From assembly GCF_009392895.1 (NCBI RefSeq), contig NZ_CP045488.1, positions 186,001 to 250,000 on the forward strand: DNA of 64,000 nt, written 5' to 3'. This document shows, one piece after another, positions 1-8,432 of this stretch; positions within the stretch are counted from its first letter, which is position 1; each line of letters begins with the position of its first letter. The notes beneath the pieces were generated by a model. It was not told where the DNA came from. It ran no database searches and saw only the letters and a list, made by a program, of their open reading frames with translations. Both the position numbers and the translations under genes were made by a program. Origin of the DNA: Natronorubrum aibiense (GTDB lineage Archaea > Halobacteriota > Halobacteria > Halobacteriales > Natrialbaceae).

Positions 1-853
1 TGCGGACGTTCTGGGTCCGCTTGACGTACTCGCCGTAGCCCAGACCGATCACGAGGCCAACGAGGTGGGCCATGTGAGCGATGTTTCCGCCGCCGCCGGT
101 GCCGATGAAGAAGACGCTGATGAGCGCCGTCCCTGCCGTCAGCACCCAGATCGGCACGGGGAGGATGAAGTAGAGGTAGACCGTCAGGTTCGGGTTCAGG
201 ACCGTGATCACGCCCATAATCGCGAGTGCAGCACCGCTGGCGCCGAGCACACCGGCTGTGAACGGGGTGATCGGCCCCTGGAGGATCTGAATCGCGATCT
301 GGCCGAGTCCGGCGAGCGCACCGCTGACGAGAAAGAGGTTCGCGAACTGCTTCGAGCCGACGTAGCGCTCGACGAGCGGCCCGAAGAAGAATATCACGAT
401 GCTATTGAACACGATGTGCATGAAGCTCCCGTGGGCGAAGATCGACGTAAACCACGTCCAGACGTACTCCGGATGCTGCGGTGTCAATACGAACAGCGTC
501 CGCATTACTCCGGTGCCGAGTGTCGCCTGCACGACCAACTGTAACAGGAAGGTGATCCACATCAGCGCGAGAAACGTGTAGGTCGCGTTCCCACGGAAGT
601 ACGCCAGTGGGCCACCGGGCCCCGTATCGATCGGGAGTTTGTCAGTGATGCTCGAGGAGCGAGCGGTACTGCCACTGTTCCCGACGCTGTCGTCGAACCC
701 ACTGTCGAAGACGCCGCTGGGATCGTTCCAGTTCTGAAGCCCGGAACAGCTGTGGTTTTCCGGGAGTCTGTGTTCCGAACAGTAGGTCCCCCCGCAGTGC
801 CGACAGTTGTAGGGCATGCTTTCTTCCTTCCCACAGACGTCGCACGTGGCCAT
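1..853 (-). CDS. Rhomboid family intramembrane serine protease with N-terminal AN1 zinc finger (3' end outside window)
   Basis: The reading frame starts at ATG 853 and runs off the window edge after about 284 residues. The first 36 residues fit the AN1 zinc-finger spacing: C4, C7, C17, C20, C25, H28, H34, C36. A low-complexity Ser/Asp linker follows, then several hydrophobic helices. The rhomboid catalytic serine lies in GASG (GVLGASGAALAIMGV) and the partner histidine in the later GNIAHMAHLVGL segment, so the protease should be active. Rhomboids cleave transmembrane substrates in the membrane; the substrate is unknown. The AN1 finger would face the cytoplasm. It is divergent from the DUF5788 gene, about 130 bp apart. 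Confidence 0.9.
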   Translation of the reverse strand, partial: MATCDVCGKEESMPYNCRHCGGTYCSEHRLPENHSCSGLQNWNDPSGVFDSGFDDSVGNSGSTARSSSITDKLPIDTGPGGPLAYFRGNATYTFLALMWITFLLQLVVQATLGTGVMRTLFVLTPQHPEYVWTWFTSIFAHGSFMHIVFNSIVIFFFGPLVERYVGSKQFANLFLVSGALAGLGQIAIQILQGPITPFTAGVLGASGAALAIMGVITVLNPNLTVYLYFILPVPIWVLTAGTALISVFFIGTGGGGNIAHMAHLVGLVIGLGYGEYVKRTQNVR

Positions 854-981
854 TGCCGGGGGGTATGTGTGGCACCGCTAAGGGATTTGGGGTTCTGGCC
901 GTCTCGTGGGTCCGCTTTCGCGGCGACACTCTCGAGTCGTCGGACTGTACATTTTTGCCCACCCAACCCGGATATCGGGAC

Positions 982-1422
982 GTGCAAGAGTACGAGCGCA
1001 AGCAGTTACTCGAGCGGGTCGAACGCGAGAGTGCGACCGTCGGCGCGGACATTCCCGAGACGATCACCGTCCAGGGCGAGGCGATCGATCTCCGGACGTT
1101 CGTCTTCGAGATCAAACGCCGCGAGACGGTGCCGGCCGGCGAACGAGACCGTGTCGAGCAGGCCAAACGGAACCTCAGGCGGGAGCGAAACGAGCGCATC
1201 GAAGCGATCGAGGAGCGGGACATCACCCGCGAGGAGGGCGAGGAACTCGCCGGCAGCATCATCGGGATCGATCGGGCGCTGAACGCCTTGGAGAGTCTCG
1301 GCCCGACGGACTTAGAGCGCGAACAGAAGGCCCAGCAGGCCGCCGACAAGAAACGCTGGATGTCGTTCCTGCAGCAAGCACTCGGCCGGGATGACGACGG
1401 CGCAGCACGGAGGGGGCGCTGA
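982..1422 (+). CDS. DUF5788 family protein
   Basis: A 146-aa, highly charged, mostly helical protein (rich in E, R and K) beginning MQEYERKQLLERV. I recognise it as the haloarchaea-specific DUF5788 family, whose function is not known. GTG 982 is chosen because family members start with this EYERKQLL segment and an A/T-rich box (acattttt) lies about 25 nt upstream, fitting a leaderless transcript; an upstream in-frame TTG would add a non-conserved extension. Its stop overlaps the ATG of polX (TGATG), so the two are probably co-translated. It could be an accessory factor for the polymerase, but that is inferred only from the overlap. Confidence 0.75.
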   Translation: MQEYERKQLLERVERESATVGADIPETITVQGEAIDLRTFVFEIKRRETVPAGERDRVEQAKRNLRRERNERIEAIEERDITREEGEELAGSIIGIDRALNALESLGPTDLEREQKAQQAADKKRWMSFLQQALGRDDDGAARRGR

Positions 1423-3173
1423 TGGCGACCAACGCCGAGATCGCCGGCCGGTTCGAGGAGTTCGCCGACCTACTCGAGGCCGACGACGTCGAGTACAAAC
1501 CCCGCGCATATCGCCGGGCGGCCGAGAACATCCGCGCACACCCCGTCCCGATCGCCGATCCCGTCGCGAGCGGGAACGAAGCCGTCCTCGAGGAAATCGA
1601 CGGCGTCGGTGACGCTATCGCCGCCAAAATCGTCGAGTACGTCGAAACCGGCGAGATCGAGGAACTCGAGGAACTGCGCGCCGAGTTGCCGATCGACATC
1701 GCCGACATCACCCGCATCGAGGGCGTCGGTCCCAAAACCGCGGGCAAACTGTATCGCGAACTGGGGATCGAGACACTCGACGACCTCGAGGCAGCCGCCG
1801 AAGCCGGCGAGATTCAGGAAGTTAAGGGATTCGGCCCGAAGACCGAACAGAACATTCGGGACAACCTCGAGTTCGCCCGCCAGATCGGCCAGCGCTACCT
1901 GCTGGGGGAAGGGCGGCCCCTCGCAGACGACGTGCTGGCGTTTCTGGAGGGGCTCGAGGCCGTCGAACGCTGTGAGGTCGCGGGCTCGATCCGCCGGTGG
2001 CGCGAGACGATCGGCGACGTGGACGTGCTCGCGGCGACGGATGCGGGCGAGGACGTCGTCGAGGCGTTCGTCGACTGGGAGTCGGTCGACGGCGAGATCG
2101 AGTCCGGCCCGGAGAAGGCGAGCGTCCGCGTCGGCGAGATTCGCGTCGACCTGCGGGTCGTCGTCCCCGAGGAGTTCGGCTCGGCGCTGCAGTACTTTAC
2201 GGGGAGCAAGGACCACAACGTCCGGCTTCGCAACTACGCGATCGATCGTGGGATGAAGCTCAACGAGTACGGCGCGTTCGACGTTAGTGAGATCGACGAC
2301 CCCGACGCCGGACTGCGCGTCGGCGACCGCGTCGCGGGCGACACGGAAGCGGGAATGTACGAGTCGCTCGGCCTGCCGTGGATCCCGCCGGAGTTGCGCG
2401 AGGATCGCGGGGAGATCGCCGCCGCCGAGAACGACGCGTTGCCCGATCTGCTCACGCGAGCGGACATCCGTGGTGACCTCCACACGCACACCGAGTGGTC
2501 CGACGGCAACACCTCGATCGAGGCGATGATCGAGGGTGCCGCGGACATGGGCTACGAGTACTACGGCATCGCCGACCACGCCGAGGGGCCCGGTATCGTC
2601 GGCGGAATGGGTCTTTCGGATACCGAGATTATCGAACAGATCGAAGCGATCCGCGAGGTCGCCGCCGCACACGAGATCACCGTCTTCGCGGGTATCGAGG
2701 CTAACGTCGACGCCGACGGCGAAATCGGGCTCTCCGAGGACGTGATCGACGCGCTGGACGTCGTCGTCGCCTCGCCACACAGCGGCCTCGATCAGGACGC
2801 CCAGACGGCGACCGAGCGACTCGTCCACGCCATCGAAAACCCGGCAGTGGACGTGCTAGGCCACCCAAGCGGCCGACTGCTCAACGAACGCTCGGGCCTC
2901 GAGTTCGACGCGACTGCCCTCGGAAAAGCTGCCGCTGCCAACGACACTGCCCTCGAAATCAACGCCAATCCCCGACGGCTCGACCTCTGGGGCAGCGCCG
3001 TTCAGGCCGCCCTCGAGGAGGGAGCCCCTATCGCGGTCAACACGGACGCCCACCAGCCGTCGACCCTCGAGTACATGCGCTGGGGCGTCCACACCGCGCG
3101 TCGCGGCTGGGCCGAACCCGACGACGTGATCAACACGTGGGGGCTCGAGGACCTGCGCGCGTTCTTGCACTGA
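1422..3173 (+). CDS. polX: DNA polymerase/3'-5' exonuclease PolX (family X polymerase with PHP domain)
   Basis: A 583-aa family X polymerase of the bacterial/archaeal PolX type, a gap-filling repair enzyme. Helix-hairpin-helix motifs sit near residues 57-63 (IDGVGDAIA), 99-107 (IEGVGPKTA) and 135-141. The nucleotidyltransferase signature GSIRRWRETIGDVDV carries catalytic D199 and D201, with a third Asp near 243 (RVDLRVV); TGSKDHN is at about 260. The C-terminal PHP domain begins at 351 with an intact HTHTEWSDG metal motif and continues with ADHAEG, GIEAN and NTDAHQP, so 3'-5' exonuclease or phosphoesterase activity is expected. It overlaps DUF5788 by one base and is followed after 6 bp by the Mut7-C gene, forming a likely repair operon. 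Confidence 0.95.
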   Translation: MATNAEIAGRFEEFADLLEADDVEYKPRAYRRAAENIRAHPVPIADPVASGNEAVLEEIDGVGDAIAAKIVEYVETGEIEELEELRAELPIDIADITRIEGVGPKTAGKLYRELGIETLDDLEAAAEAGEIQEVKGFGPKTEQNIRDNLEFARQIGQRYLLGEGRPLADDVLAFLEGLEAVERCEVAGSIRRWRETIGDVDVLAATDAGEDVVEAFVDWESVDGEIESGPEKASVRVGEIRVDLRVVVPEEFGSALQYFTGSKDHNVRLRNYAIDRGMKLNEYGAFDVSEIDDPDAGLRVGDRVAGDTEAGMYESLGLPWIPPELREDRGEIAAAENDALPDLLTRADIRGDLHTHTEWSDGNTSIEAMIEGAADMGYEYYGIADHAEGPGIVGGMGLSDTEIIEQIEAIREVAAAHEITVFAGIEANVDADGEIGLSEDVIDALDVVVASPHSGLDQDAQTATERLVHAIENPAVDVLGHPSGRLLNERSGLEFDATALGKAAAANDTALEINANPRRLDLWGSAVQAALEEGAPIAVNTDAHQPSTLEYMRWGVHTARRGWAEPDDVINTWGLEDLRAFLH

Positions 3174-3179
3174 GCCCCA

Positions 3180-3656
3180 ATGAAGTTCCTGCTCGACGTC
3201 ATGTGTGGCGGCGTGGTCTCGCACCTTCGGATGTGCAACCACGACACCGTCTACGCCGGCGACCGCGACCTCGAGGCCGACGACGACCTCCTCGACGTGG
3301 CTCGAGACGAGAATCGAACGCTGATCACTCGAGACGTCCACCTCGCGAACCGCGCCGACGAATCGATTTTGCTCGAGTCACGTGACGTCGAGGACCAGCT
3401 CGCCGAACTCGCGGCCGCGGGCGTCGATTTCACGCTCGCAACCGAGCCGGCGTTCTGTGGCCGGTGTAACGGCCCGCTCGAGGACGTCGAGCCGTCGGCG
3501 TCGACACCCGAGTACGCGCCCGATCCCGCCACGGTCGACGTTCGGTGCTGCCGACGCTGTGGACAGTACTTCTGGCGCGGCAGCCACTGGGAGCGGGTTG
3601 CAGAGACGCTCTCGAGTCTCGATCGGACCGACGGTGACGACGATGACGAGCAGTAG
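3180..3656 (+). CDS. Mut7-C RNase domain protein (PIN-like fold with zinc ribbon)
   Basis: 158 aa. The N-terminal half (MKFLLDVMCGG, DDDLLDVARDENRTLITRD) is the PIN-like Mut7-C domain, with acidic residues at D6, D35-D39 and D52 positioned like a nuclease site. The C-terminal half has a zinc ribbon: C-x2-C (FCGRCN) and C-C-x2-C (RCCRRCGQYFW). The family is predicted to be an RNase, as in the C-terminus of eukaryotic Mut-7; activity in archaea is not established. It starts 6 bp after the polX stop, in the same transcription unit. The tail is acidic (DGDDDDEQ). Confidence 0.85.
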   Translation: MKFLLDVMCGGVVSHLRMCNHDTVYAGDRDLEADDDLLDVARDENRTLITRDVHLANRADESILLESRDVEDQLAELAAAGVDFTLATEPAFCGRCNGPLEDVEPSASTPEYAPDPATVDVRCCRRCGQYFWRGSHWERVAETLSSLDRTDGDDDDEQ

Positions 3657-3733
3657 CTCGTTACTGCACTCGCTGGTCTCACGACATCGAACTGACCCGA
3701 ACGATTTCACCGATCGACGACGAATAGGGATTC

Positions 3734-3889
3734 ATGCCGGATGATGACAACCATCTCGATCGAGCGGGCAGACAGGCAGCGTACATCGCCAACGAGTGGA
3801 GCAACGATCCGGCGATCATGCAAACGCAGGCGCTCTGTTACGTTGGAATCCAACTCGAGCGGATCGCCGACGCACTCGAAGACGAGTAG
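3734..3889 (+). CDS. Small conserved-looking acidic protein, 51 aa
   Basis: ATG 3734 to TAG 3889, beginning MPDDDNHLDRAGRQAAYIAN and ending ERIADALEDE. It has haloarchaeal composition (acidic, with alternating helix-forming residues) and a helical C-terminal half (CYVGIQLERIADALEDE). It lies 77 bp after the Mut7-C gene on the same strand and may be the last gene of that operon. I do not recognise a family and infer no function. The consistent codon usage (GAC, CTC, ATC) argues that it is expressed. Confidence 0.6.
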   Translation: MPDDDNHLDRAGRQAAYIANEWSNDPAIMQTQALCYVGIQLERIADALEDE

Positions 3890-3922
3890 TGATGTCGACG
3901 GGGCCGTGATCCGAACGGGCGA

Positions 3923-4693
3923 TCAGTAGACGGAGGCGTCGTCGAACCGACCGTCGTACGCAATGTGGTGTGGGTGAGTCGGCTCAGTGCCCGACAGGAA
4001 GAGCCGGTCGATCTTCTCCCAGGTATTTTCATAACAGAGGTGGGCGAGTTCGAGCGCCGTCGTTCGCCACCGGCCGTTCCCCTTGTTGTAGACGATTCGA
4101 CGGGCAACGCCGTCTTCGAACGCGGAAACGAGTTCGGCTTCGGTTTCGATGGTCCGATCGAGGACGGTATGTGCAACACCCACGGACTGCGGGAGATGGG
4201 CATACGACGACGTAAACGGCGGCAGTGCCAGTTTCTCGGCGAGCTCGCGGGCCCGACGATTGTGTGCCGGGAAGTGTTTCGGGTTGAAGACCTCGATGGC
4301 ATCGACGACGTCCACGTACCGTCGGAGATCTGACTCGCCGAGACTTACTGTCGCGAACTCGGGATGCGGAACGAGCACGGCGGCCCCCTGCCGTTCGAAC
4401 TCGGCCATCGCCGCCTCGAGGGAGATGAAATCCGGGACCGGCTCCTCGAGGCCGACCGCCAACACGTGTTTGCGGTTTCGCCACGAGCCGGTAAACACCT
4501 CTCGCGCGGGGACGACCAAGAGGTCATCGGTCGAGTAGCTGGCTGCCTGTCGTCTGATCTCCGGAAGGCGGGTGAAATGCGGGGCGTAGACGAGGACGTC
4601 GAGTCCGACAGCACGGGCTCGCTCGACGACCGCATCGTTGAGCACCTTCACGTGACAGTCGACTCGGGTCTCCGCTGCTGTACCGTCGCTCAC
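3923..4693 (-). CDS. PHP-domain / PHP-associated protein, metal motif degenerate
   Basis: About 256 aa. Pieces of a PHP phosphoesterase fold are visible: DCHVKVLND at the N-terminus, LVYAPHF, VVPAREVF, AVLVPHPEF and TSSYAHLPQSVG. In active PHP proteins the first motif is HxH and the last is SDAH; here they read HVK and SYAH, so at least two metal ligands look replaced, and phosphoesterase activity is doubtful. GTG 4693 is preferred (a second GTG lies at 4699): longer frames would overlap the upstream enoyl-CoA hydratase and add non-family residues. It is probably co-transcribed with that hydratase, 74 bp upstream. It may be a regulatory or structural PHP relative. Confidence 0.75.
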   Translation of the reverse strand: MSDGTAAETRVDCHVKVLNDAVVERARAVGLDVLVYAPHFTRLPEIRRQAASYSTDDLLVVPAREVFTGSWRNRKHVLAVGLEEPVPDFISLEAAMAEFERQGAAVLVPHPEFATVSLGESDLRRYVDVVDAIEVFNPKHFPAHNRRARELAEKLALPPFTSSYAHLPQSVGVAHTVLDRTIETEAELVSAFEDGVARRIVYNKGNGRWRTTALELAHLCYENTWEKIDRLFLSGTEPTHPHHIAYDGRFDDASVY

Positions 4694-4767
4694 GGGCACC
4701 TCTTTTGGGACAGTTGAGTTATGAATTCTGATTTGTCGGCCACGAACGGCAGTCGTCGCGGGCCCGA

Positions 4768-5580
4768 TTATTCGCCGGGCCACTCGTCGGCATCGAGTGG
4801 GTCGCCCGCGAGGAACGCGTCGATTCCCTCACGCGCGTCAGCTGTCGTACAGAGCGCCCCGAACTGCTCGTTCGAGTACTCGAGGGCGTCGTCGTACTCC
4901 CGTTCGACCATCTCGTAAAACGCTTGCTTGCCCATCTGGACCGCCGTCGGACTCTTGGTCGCGATGGTTTCGGCGAGTTCGAGGGCGTGCGCTCGGTGTT
5001 CGCCGCTTGGCGCCACGCGGTTGATCAGGCCCCACTCGAGGGCGGTTTCGGCGTCGATCAGTTCGCCGGTCAACACCAACTCGAGACACCGTTTTCTGGG
5101 AAGCACCTTCATCAGCGGCACGGACGGTCCCATACAGAACAGGCCGACTTTCGGTGCCGTTGCCCCGAACTGGGTTCCCTCGGCGGCCACGGCCAGATCA
5201 CAGGCCGCGACCAGCCCGATTCCGTTGGCGGCCGCGTGACCGTGGGCGGCAGCGATCACCGGCGTCCCCATCTCCGTGACCGTCTGGAACGGCGCTTCCA
5301 TCACCGTGACCCACTCCTCGTAGTCGGCTTCGGTCTCGTGGTCGCCGTGCTCGGAGAGATCGATTCCAGCCGAGAACGTCTTCCCGGCCCCATCGATGAC
5401 GATCGCCCGGACCTCCGAGTCCGCCTCGAGTGCGTGTAGTGCGTCGTCGAGGTCCCGCGCGAGGCCCGTGCTGAACGTGTTCATCGCCTCGGGTCGGTCG
5501 AGGGTGATCTGTCCGACGTAGCCATCGCGGCTGACTGTCACTGATTCGAACTGTTCGGTGTTGGCGGGCTCACTCGACAT
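4768..5580 (-). CDS. Enoyl-CoA hydratase/isomerase family protein
   Basis: 270 aa, a crotonase superfamily member. The N-terminal strand-rich core (VTVSRDGYVGQITLDRPEAMN) is followed by the oxyanion-hole signatures SAGIDL and AAHGHAAANGIGLVAACDLAVA. The usual second catalytic acidic residue region, FGATAPKVGLF, is altered, so the exact reaction (hydration, isomerisation or other crotonase chemistry on acyl-CoA) cannot be assigned. Likely in fatty-acid or amino-acid carbon-chain degradation in the cytoplasm, like the acyl-CoA dehydrogenase at 27 kb. ATG 5580 has an A/T-rich box (cattatgaat) about 38 nt upstream. Confidence 0.9.
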   Translation of the reverse strand: MSSEPANTEQFESVTVSRDGYVGQITLDRPEAMNTFSTGLARDLDDALHALEADSEVRAIVIDGAGKTFSAGIDLSEHGDHETEADYEEWVTVMEAPFQTVTEMGTPVIAAAHGHAAANGIGLVAACDLAVAAEGTQFGATAPKVGLFCMGPSVPLMKVLPRKRCLELVLTGELIDAETALEWGLINRVAPSGEHRAHALELAETIATKSPTAVQMGKQAFYEMVEREYDDALEYSNEQFGALCTTADAREGIDAFLAGDPLDADEWPGE

Positions 5581-5796
5581 TGATAGATCGCGTAGGTACG
5601 TGTGATGGCAACAATCATTATGAATCGATCGGTCGAACGCTGGTGCAGCCGTCGGTTCCGACGAGTTAGACGACGGTTCGGGCGCACTGGCGTCCCCGCT
5701 GGAGCGCCGCTGCCGTCACAGGATACCTCACTGAATGGCGGGGATGGCTGCGAAAGGATCATTAGGCAAGCCACTCGAACAGTTCAGTGAGAGTGA

Positions 5797-6084
5797 ATGG
5801 CCTGGGAATGCGGAATCGACGGCTGCGGTGCGGTGTTCGAGGACGTCGAGTCGACGATCGTCCATCAAGCGACGGAACACACCCGACAGGAGTGTCAGGT
5901 CTGTGGCACCGTCGTGCCTGACGGCTACCTCGCGATTCGACACGCCTTCACCGAGCATAGCCGCGCCGAATACGTCCGCGCCTACGGCGCGAGCTCCGAA
6001 GCGGTCCGCACCCGCGAGGAACTCTTAGAGGTGATTGACGACGTCGCGGACATGGAGACGATCGCTGCCGAGTTGAAGCGATAG
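5797..6084 (+). CDS. Small zinc-finger protein (DUF7565-like)
   Basis: 95 aa. Two linked zinc-binding modules are visible: C5/C10 with H22 and H27 (CGIDGCGAVF ... VHQATEH), then C33/C36 with H47 and H53 (CQVCGTVVP ... RHAFTEH), a C2H2-like pair. A helical tail follows (REELLEVIDDVADMETIAAELKR). It resembles a widespread haloarchaeal small zinc-finger family (I believe DUF7565). DNA, RNA or protein binding are all possible. It is convergent with spt5; the 222-bp gap between them holds three hairpins. Confidence 0.75.
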   Translation: MAWECGIDGCGAVFEDVESTIVHQATEHTRQECQVCGTVVPDGYLAIRHAFTEHSRAEYVRAYGASSEAVRTREELLEVIDDVADMETIAAELKR

Positions 6085-6212
6085 CGACCGCGTTTCCTCG
6101 AGCAGCGAGCCGTCTTGCCTCGCGTCGTATAAAATCCAGTGTAAAATACCAGCCGCTCCGTCGACGACTCGAGCCGAGTGCTTCGATTTCTACTGTTCGT
6201 CACTGTCTGCTC

Positions 6213-6318
6213 ACGGGCGCAACGCGCCCGTTCGCATGGTCCGACGAACTACCGTTCGACGCTATATTCAGCACGGCTTTGCCGCGCTGACTGCTTGACG
6301 AGCGCGTTAGCGCTCGTC
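6213..6318. terminator. Cluster of three hairpins between two convergent genes
   Basis: Three inverted repeats lie between the zinc-finger gene (+) and spt5 (-): ACGGGCGC-AAC-GCGCCCGT (6213-6231, perfect 8-bp stem); TCAGCACGGC-TTT-GCCGCGCTGA (6268-6290, 9 of 10 paired); GACGAGCGC-GTTA-GCGCTCGTC (6297-6318, perfect 9-bp stem), which includes the last codons and stop of spt5. They may act as a bidirectional terminator or 3'-end processing/stability element. No U-tract follows, so the role is inference. Confidence 0.5.
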
Positions 6319-6744
6319 GGAGTCGAGCACGCGAATCTGATCGCCCCGAACCGTCACCGGGATCGGAACCGTTGCCTCGTACAGTTCGACAGTCACCTGA
6401 TCTTTACCTTCGTCGATGCGCTGGACCTGAGCTTTCTCGCCTTTGAACGGACCAGCGATGAGTTCGACGATGTCCCCTTCGGCGATTCCCTCGACGTCCG
6501 GCTTCGGCGAGAGGAAGTGCTCGACCTCCGAGATGTCTGAGGTGCCGGGCACGATACTCCGGGCGTGGGGAATGTCCTCGAGGACACGGTTCAAGACGGC
6601 GTCGCCATCCGCTTCGACCATCACGTAGGAGGTCAGCGAATCGGGCGCGAGTGCGGCGTGGATTTCCGGCTCCTCGCGGTTGATGATCATGTCCGCGACG
6701 GTGCGCTCTTGGCTCGCCGTGGTCTTGACTGCGTAAATACCCAT
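6307..6744 (-). CDS. spt5: Transcription elongation factor Spt5 (NusG family)
   Basis: 145 aa, the usual archaeal Spt5 length. Residues 1-85 form the NGN domain ([28 protein letters not shown]); residues about 90-135 form the KOW domain ([23 protein letters not shown]). Spt5 pairs with Spt4 on the RNA polymerase clamp to raise processivity and couple transcription to translation. Its ATG overlaps the secE stop (TAATG), the same secE-nusG order seen in bacteria. The last codons form one arm of a hairpin. Confidence 0.96.
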   Translation of the reverse strand: MGIYAVKTTASQERTVADMIINREEPEIHAALAPDSLTSYVMVEADGDAVLNRVLEDIPHARSIVPGTSDISEVEHFLSPKPDVEGIAEGDIVELIAGPFKGEKAQVQRIDEGKDQVTVELYEATVPIPVTVRGDQIRVLDSDER

Positions 6745-6917
6745 TAGAGACCACCAGTCAGGACGAGCATTACGACTCCGATAAGGAAGCCGATCAGCCC
6801 GATGAGCAGGATTCCTGCGCCGGCGATCTTCGACACCTGAAGGAACTCCTCAGTCGTGGGTGTCGTCGCCATCTTCAACACCCGAACGTACGAGGTCAGG
6901 TCGTACGGAACGTCCAT
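6744..6917 (-). CDS. secE: Preprotein translocase subunit SecE (Sec61-gamma)
   Basis: 57 aa, beginning [21 protein letters not shown] short amphipathic helix ([22 protein letters not shown]) is followed by one transmembrane helix ([18 protein letters not shown]), the standard archaeal SecE architecture. SecE clamps the SecY channel in the cytoplasmic membrane. The gene overlaps spt5 by the TAATG motif, and a TATA box lies 24-33 nt before its ATG, so the transcript is probably leaderless and bicistronic. Confidence 0.93.
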   Translation of the reverse strand: MDVPYDLTSYVRVLKMATTPTTEEFLQVSKIAGAGILLIGLIGFLIGVVMLVLTGGL

Positions 6918-6940
6918 ATATATGTATTCACAGCGCGGCT

Positions 6941-6950
6941 TCTTTTATTT
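6941..6950 (-). promoter_or_regulatory. TATA box of the secE-spt5 operon
   Basis: On the minus strand AAATAAAAGA sits 24-33 nt before the secE ATG, which fits a leaderless archaeal promoter with transcription starting at or next to the A of the start codon. Confidence 0.7.
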
Positions 6951-7072
6951 GTCTTTCGTGTCTGCTGGGAACTCGAGAGTAACTGGGCCTCGAGTCGAGC
7001 ACACCCCACCCACCCCAGCGTTGCAGTCGACGGCCCGCCACCCAACCTGCTCAAGGACGAATCGTACCTGTC

Positions 7073-7288
7073 ATGGCCGAAGACGACACCGACCGTGCAG
7101 ACGAGTACGAAGCCGAGAGAGAAGCCGAAATCGAAGACGAACTCGAGCGAATCGACCGCGATCCCGACACAGTCGACGCCGGCGACGATCTCGGAACCCA
7201 GAACGCCCCACGCGAGGAGGCGGACGACCGCGAGGAACTCGAGGAACCGACGGAGGCGGACGAGTCGGCAGACACGGACGAGCCCTGA
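7073..7288 (+). CDS. Small highly acidic protein, 71 aa
   Basis: MAEDDTDRADEYEAEREAEI start; about half of all residues are D or E, and no hydrophobic core is visible. It is probably intrinsically disordered, or helical in high salt. No family is recognised. It is convergent with the protease gene at 7347. The composition and codon choice are like expressed haloarchaeal small proteins, but such biased frames also arise by chance, hence moderate confidence. Confidence 0.5.
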   Translation: MAEDDTDRADEYEAEREAEIEDELERIDRDPDTVDAGDDLGTQNAPREEADDREELEEPTEADESADTDEP

Positions 7289-7346
7289 CGATCACGACCA
7301 ACCGGTCGGAACTGCGTCGATCCGCGATTCACAGTGCTCCGATCGA

Positions 7347-8432
7347 TCAGGGCGCGTTGGCGTCCGGTCGGGGCTCGAGGGTGAGATCGACCGTCTCACG
7401 CTCGCCGTCGCGGACGACCTCGATCGCGACCGTCTCCCCGGGGGCCGTCTCGAGTGCGAGCGTCGAGGCGAGTCCGTCCTGGTTGGGAATCTCCTGATCG
7501 CCGATGGCGACGATCACGTCGCCGCCGACCGGGACGGCGTCGCCGTCGACGGTCTCCGTCTCGTCTGCCGGCTCGAGGACGCCGTCCGCCGGCGCGTCGG
7601 GGGCGACGTCGGTGACCAGCACGCCCCGTGGCTCCTCGAGGTCGTTCGCGTCGGCGATCAGCGGCCCGACGGGGAAGACGCTCACGCCCATGTACGGGTG
7701 GTCGTACGCGCCGTCTTCGATGAGTGCAGGGACGACGCGATCGGCGAGCAGCCCGGAGATCGCAAAGCCGATCGCCTGCCCCGCCCCGGCGAAGACGACG
7801 CCGACGACGTCACCCTCGAGGTCGACGAGCGGACCGCCGCTGTTGCCGGGATTGACCGGCGCGTCGGTCTGAATCGCCGCCGGGATCGAGAACCCGGTCG
7901 GACTCGGAAGCGACCGGTCGATTCCACTGACGATCCCCTGGGAAATCGACGCGTCGAGGCCCAGGGGGTTGCCCAGCGCGAGCACCTCCGCGCCGATTTC
8001 GGGTTTCCCGTCGGCAAACGCAAGGCCGTCGGGCCCGTCGGGCAACTCGTCGACGGCGAGCACGGCGAGGTCGCTGTGGACGTCCGTCCCGACGACTGAT
8101 GCCGTTCGCCACTGTTCGTCGCGAAACTGGAGTTCGACCTCGCTCGCTTCTTGGACGACGTGTTGGTTGGTCACGACGTGCTCGTCGTCGATGACGAACC
8201 CGGAACCGAGTCCGCCGGCCGTCTCGCCGTCGGTTCCGAACACGTTGACGAGCACGACGTCGTCGATGGTCTCCTCGTAGACGGTTACGTACCGACGATC
8301 CGACTCGAGGTCGTCTTGGGTCGCTGCCGCTGCGGAGCCACCGAAACCGAGTGCCGCGGTCGATCCGGCGGCCAGTCGCAGGTATCGCCGACGAGAGAGG
8401 GGGTAAGTGGGTGGTGACACGTACAGTGCCAC
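7347..8432 (-). CDS. HtrA/DegP-like trypsin-type serine protease with PDZ domain, Tat-exported
   Basis: 361 aa. The N-terminus carries a twin-arginine signal (SRRRYLRLAAGSTAALGFGG), so the folded enzyme is likely exported. The protease domain has the full triad: H91 (TNQHVV), D121 (HSDLAV) and S198 (GNSGGP). A PDZ domain follows from about residue 245 (MGVSVFPVGPL ... PVGGDVIVAIGDQEIPNQDGL). The family degrades or refolds damaged envelope proteins. The start is GTG 8432; a TATA-like TTTTATTG lies about 20 nt upstream. An in-frame later start would cut into the Tat motif. Confidence 0.93.
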   Translation of the reverse strand: MALYVSPPTYPLSRRRYLRLAAGSTAALGFGGSAAAATQDDLESDRRYVTVYEETIDDVVLVNVFGTDGETAGGLGSGFVIDDEHVVTNQHVVQEASEVELQFRDEQWRTASVVGTDVHSDLAVLAVDELPDGPDGLAFADGKPEIGAEVLALGNPLGLDASISQGIVSGIDRSLPSPTGFSIPAAIQTDAPVNPGNSGGPLVDLEGDVVGVVFAGAGQAIGFAISGLLADRVVPALIEDGAYDHPYMGVSVFPVGPLIADANDLEEPRGVLVTDVAPDAPADGVLEPADETETVDGDAVPVGGDVIVAIGDQEIPNQDGLASTLALETAPGETVAIEVVRDGERETVDLTLEPRPDANAP

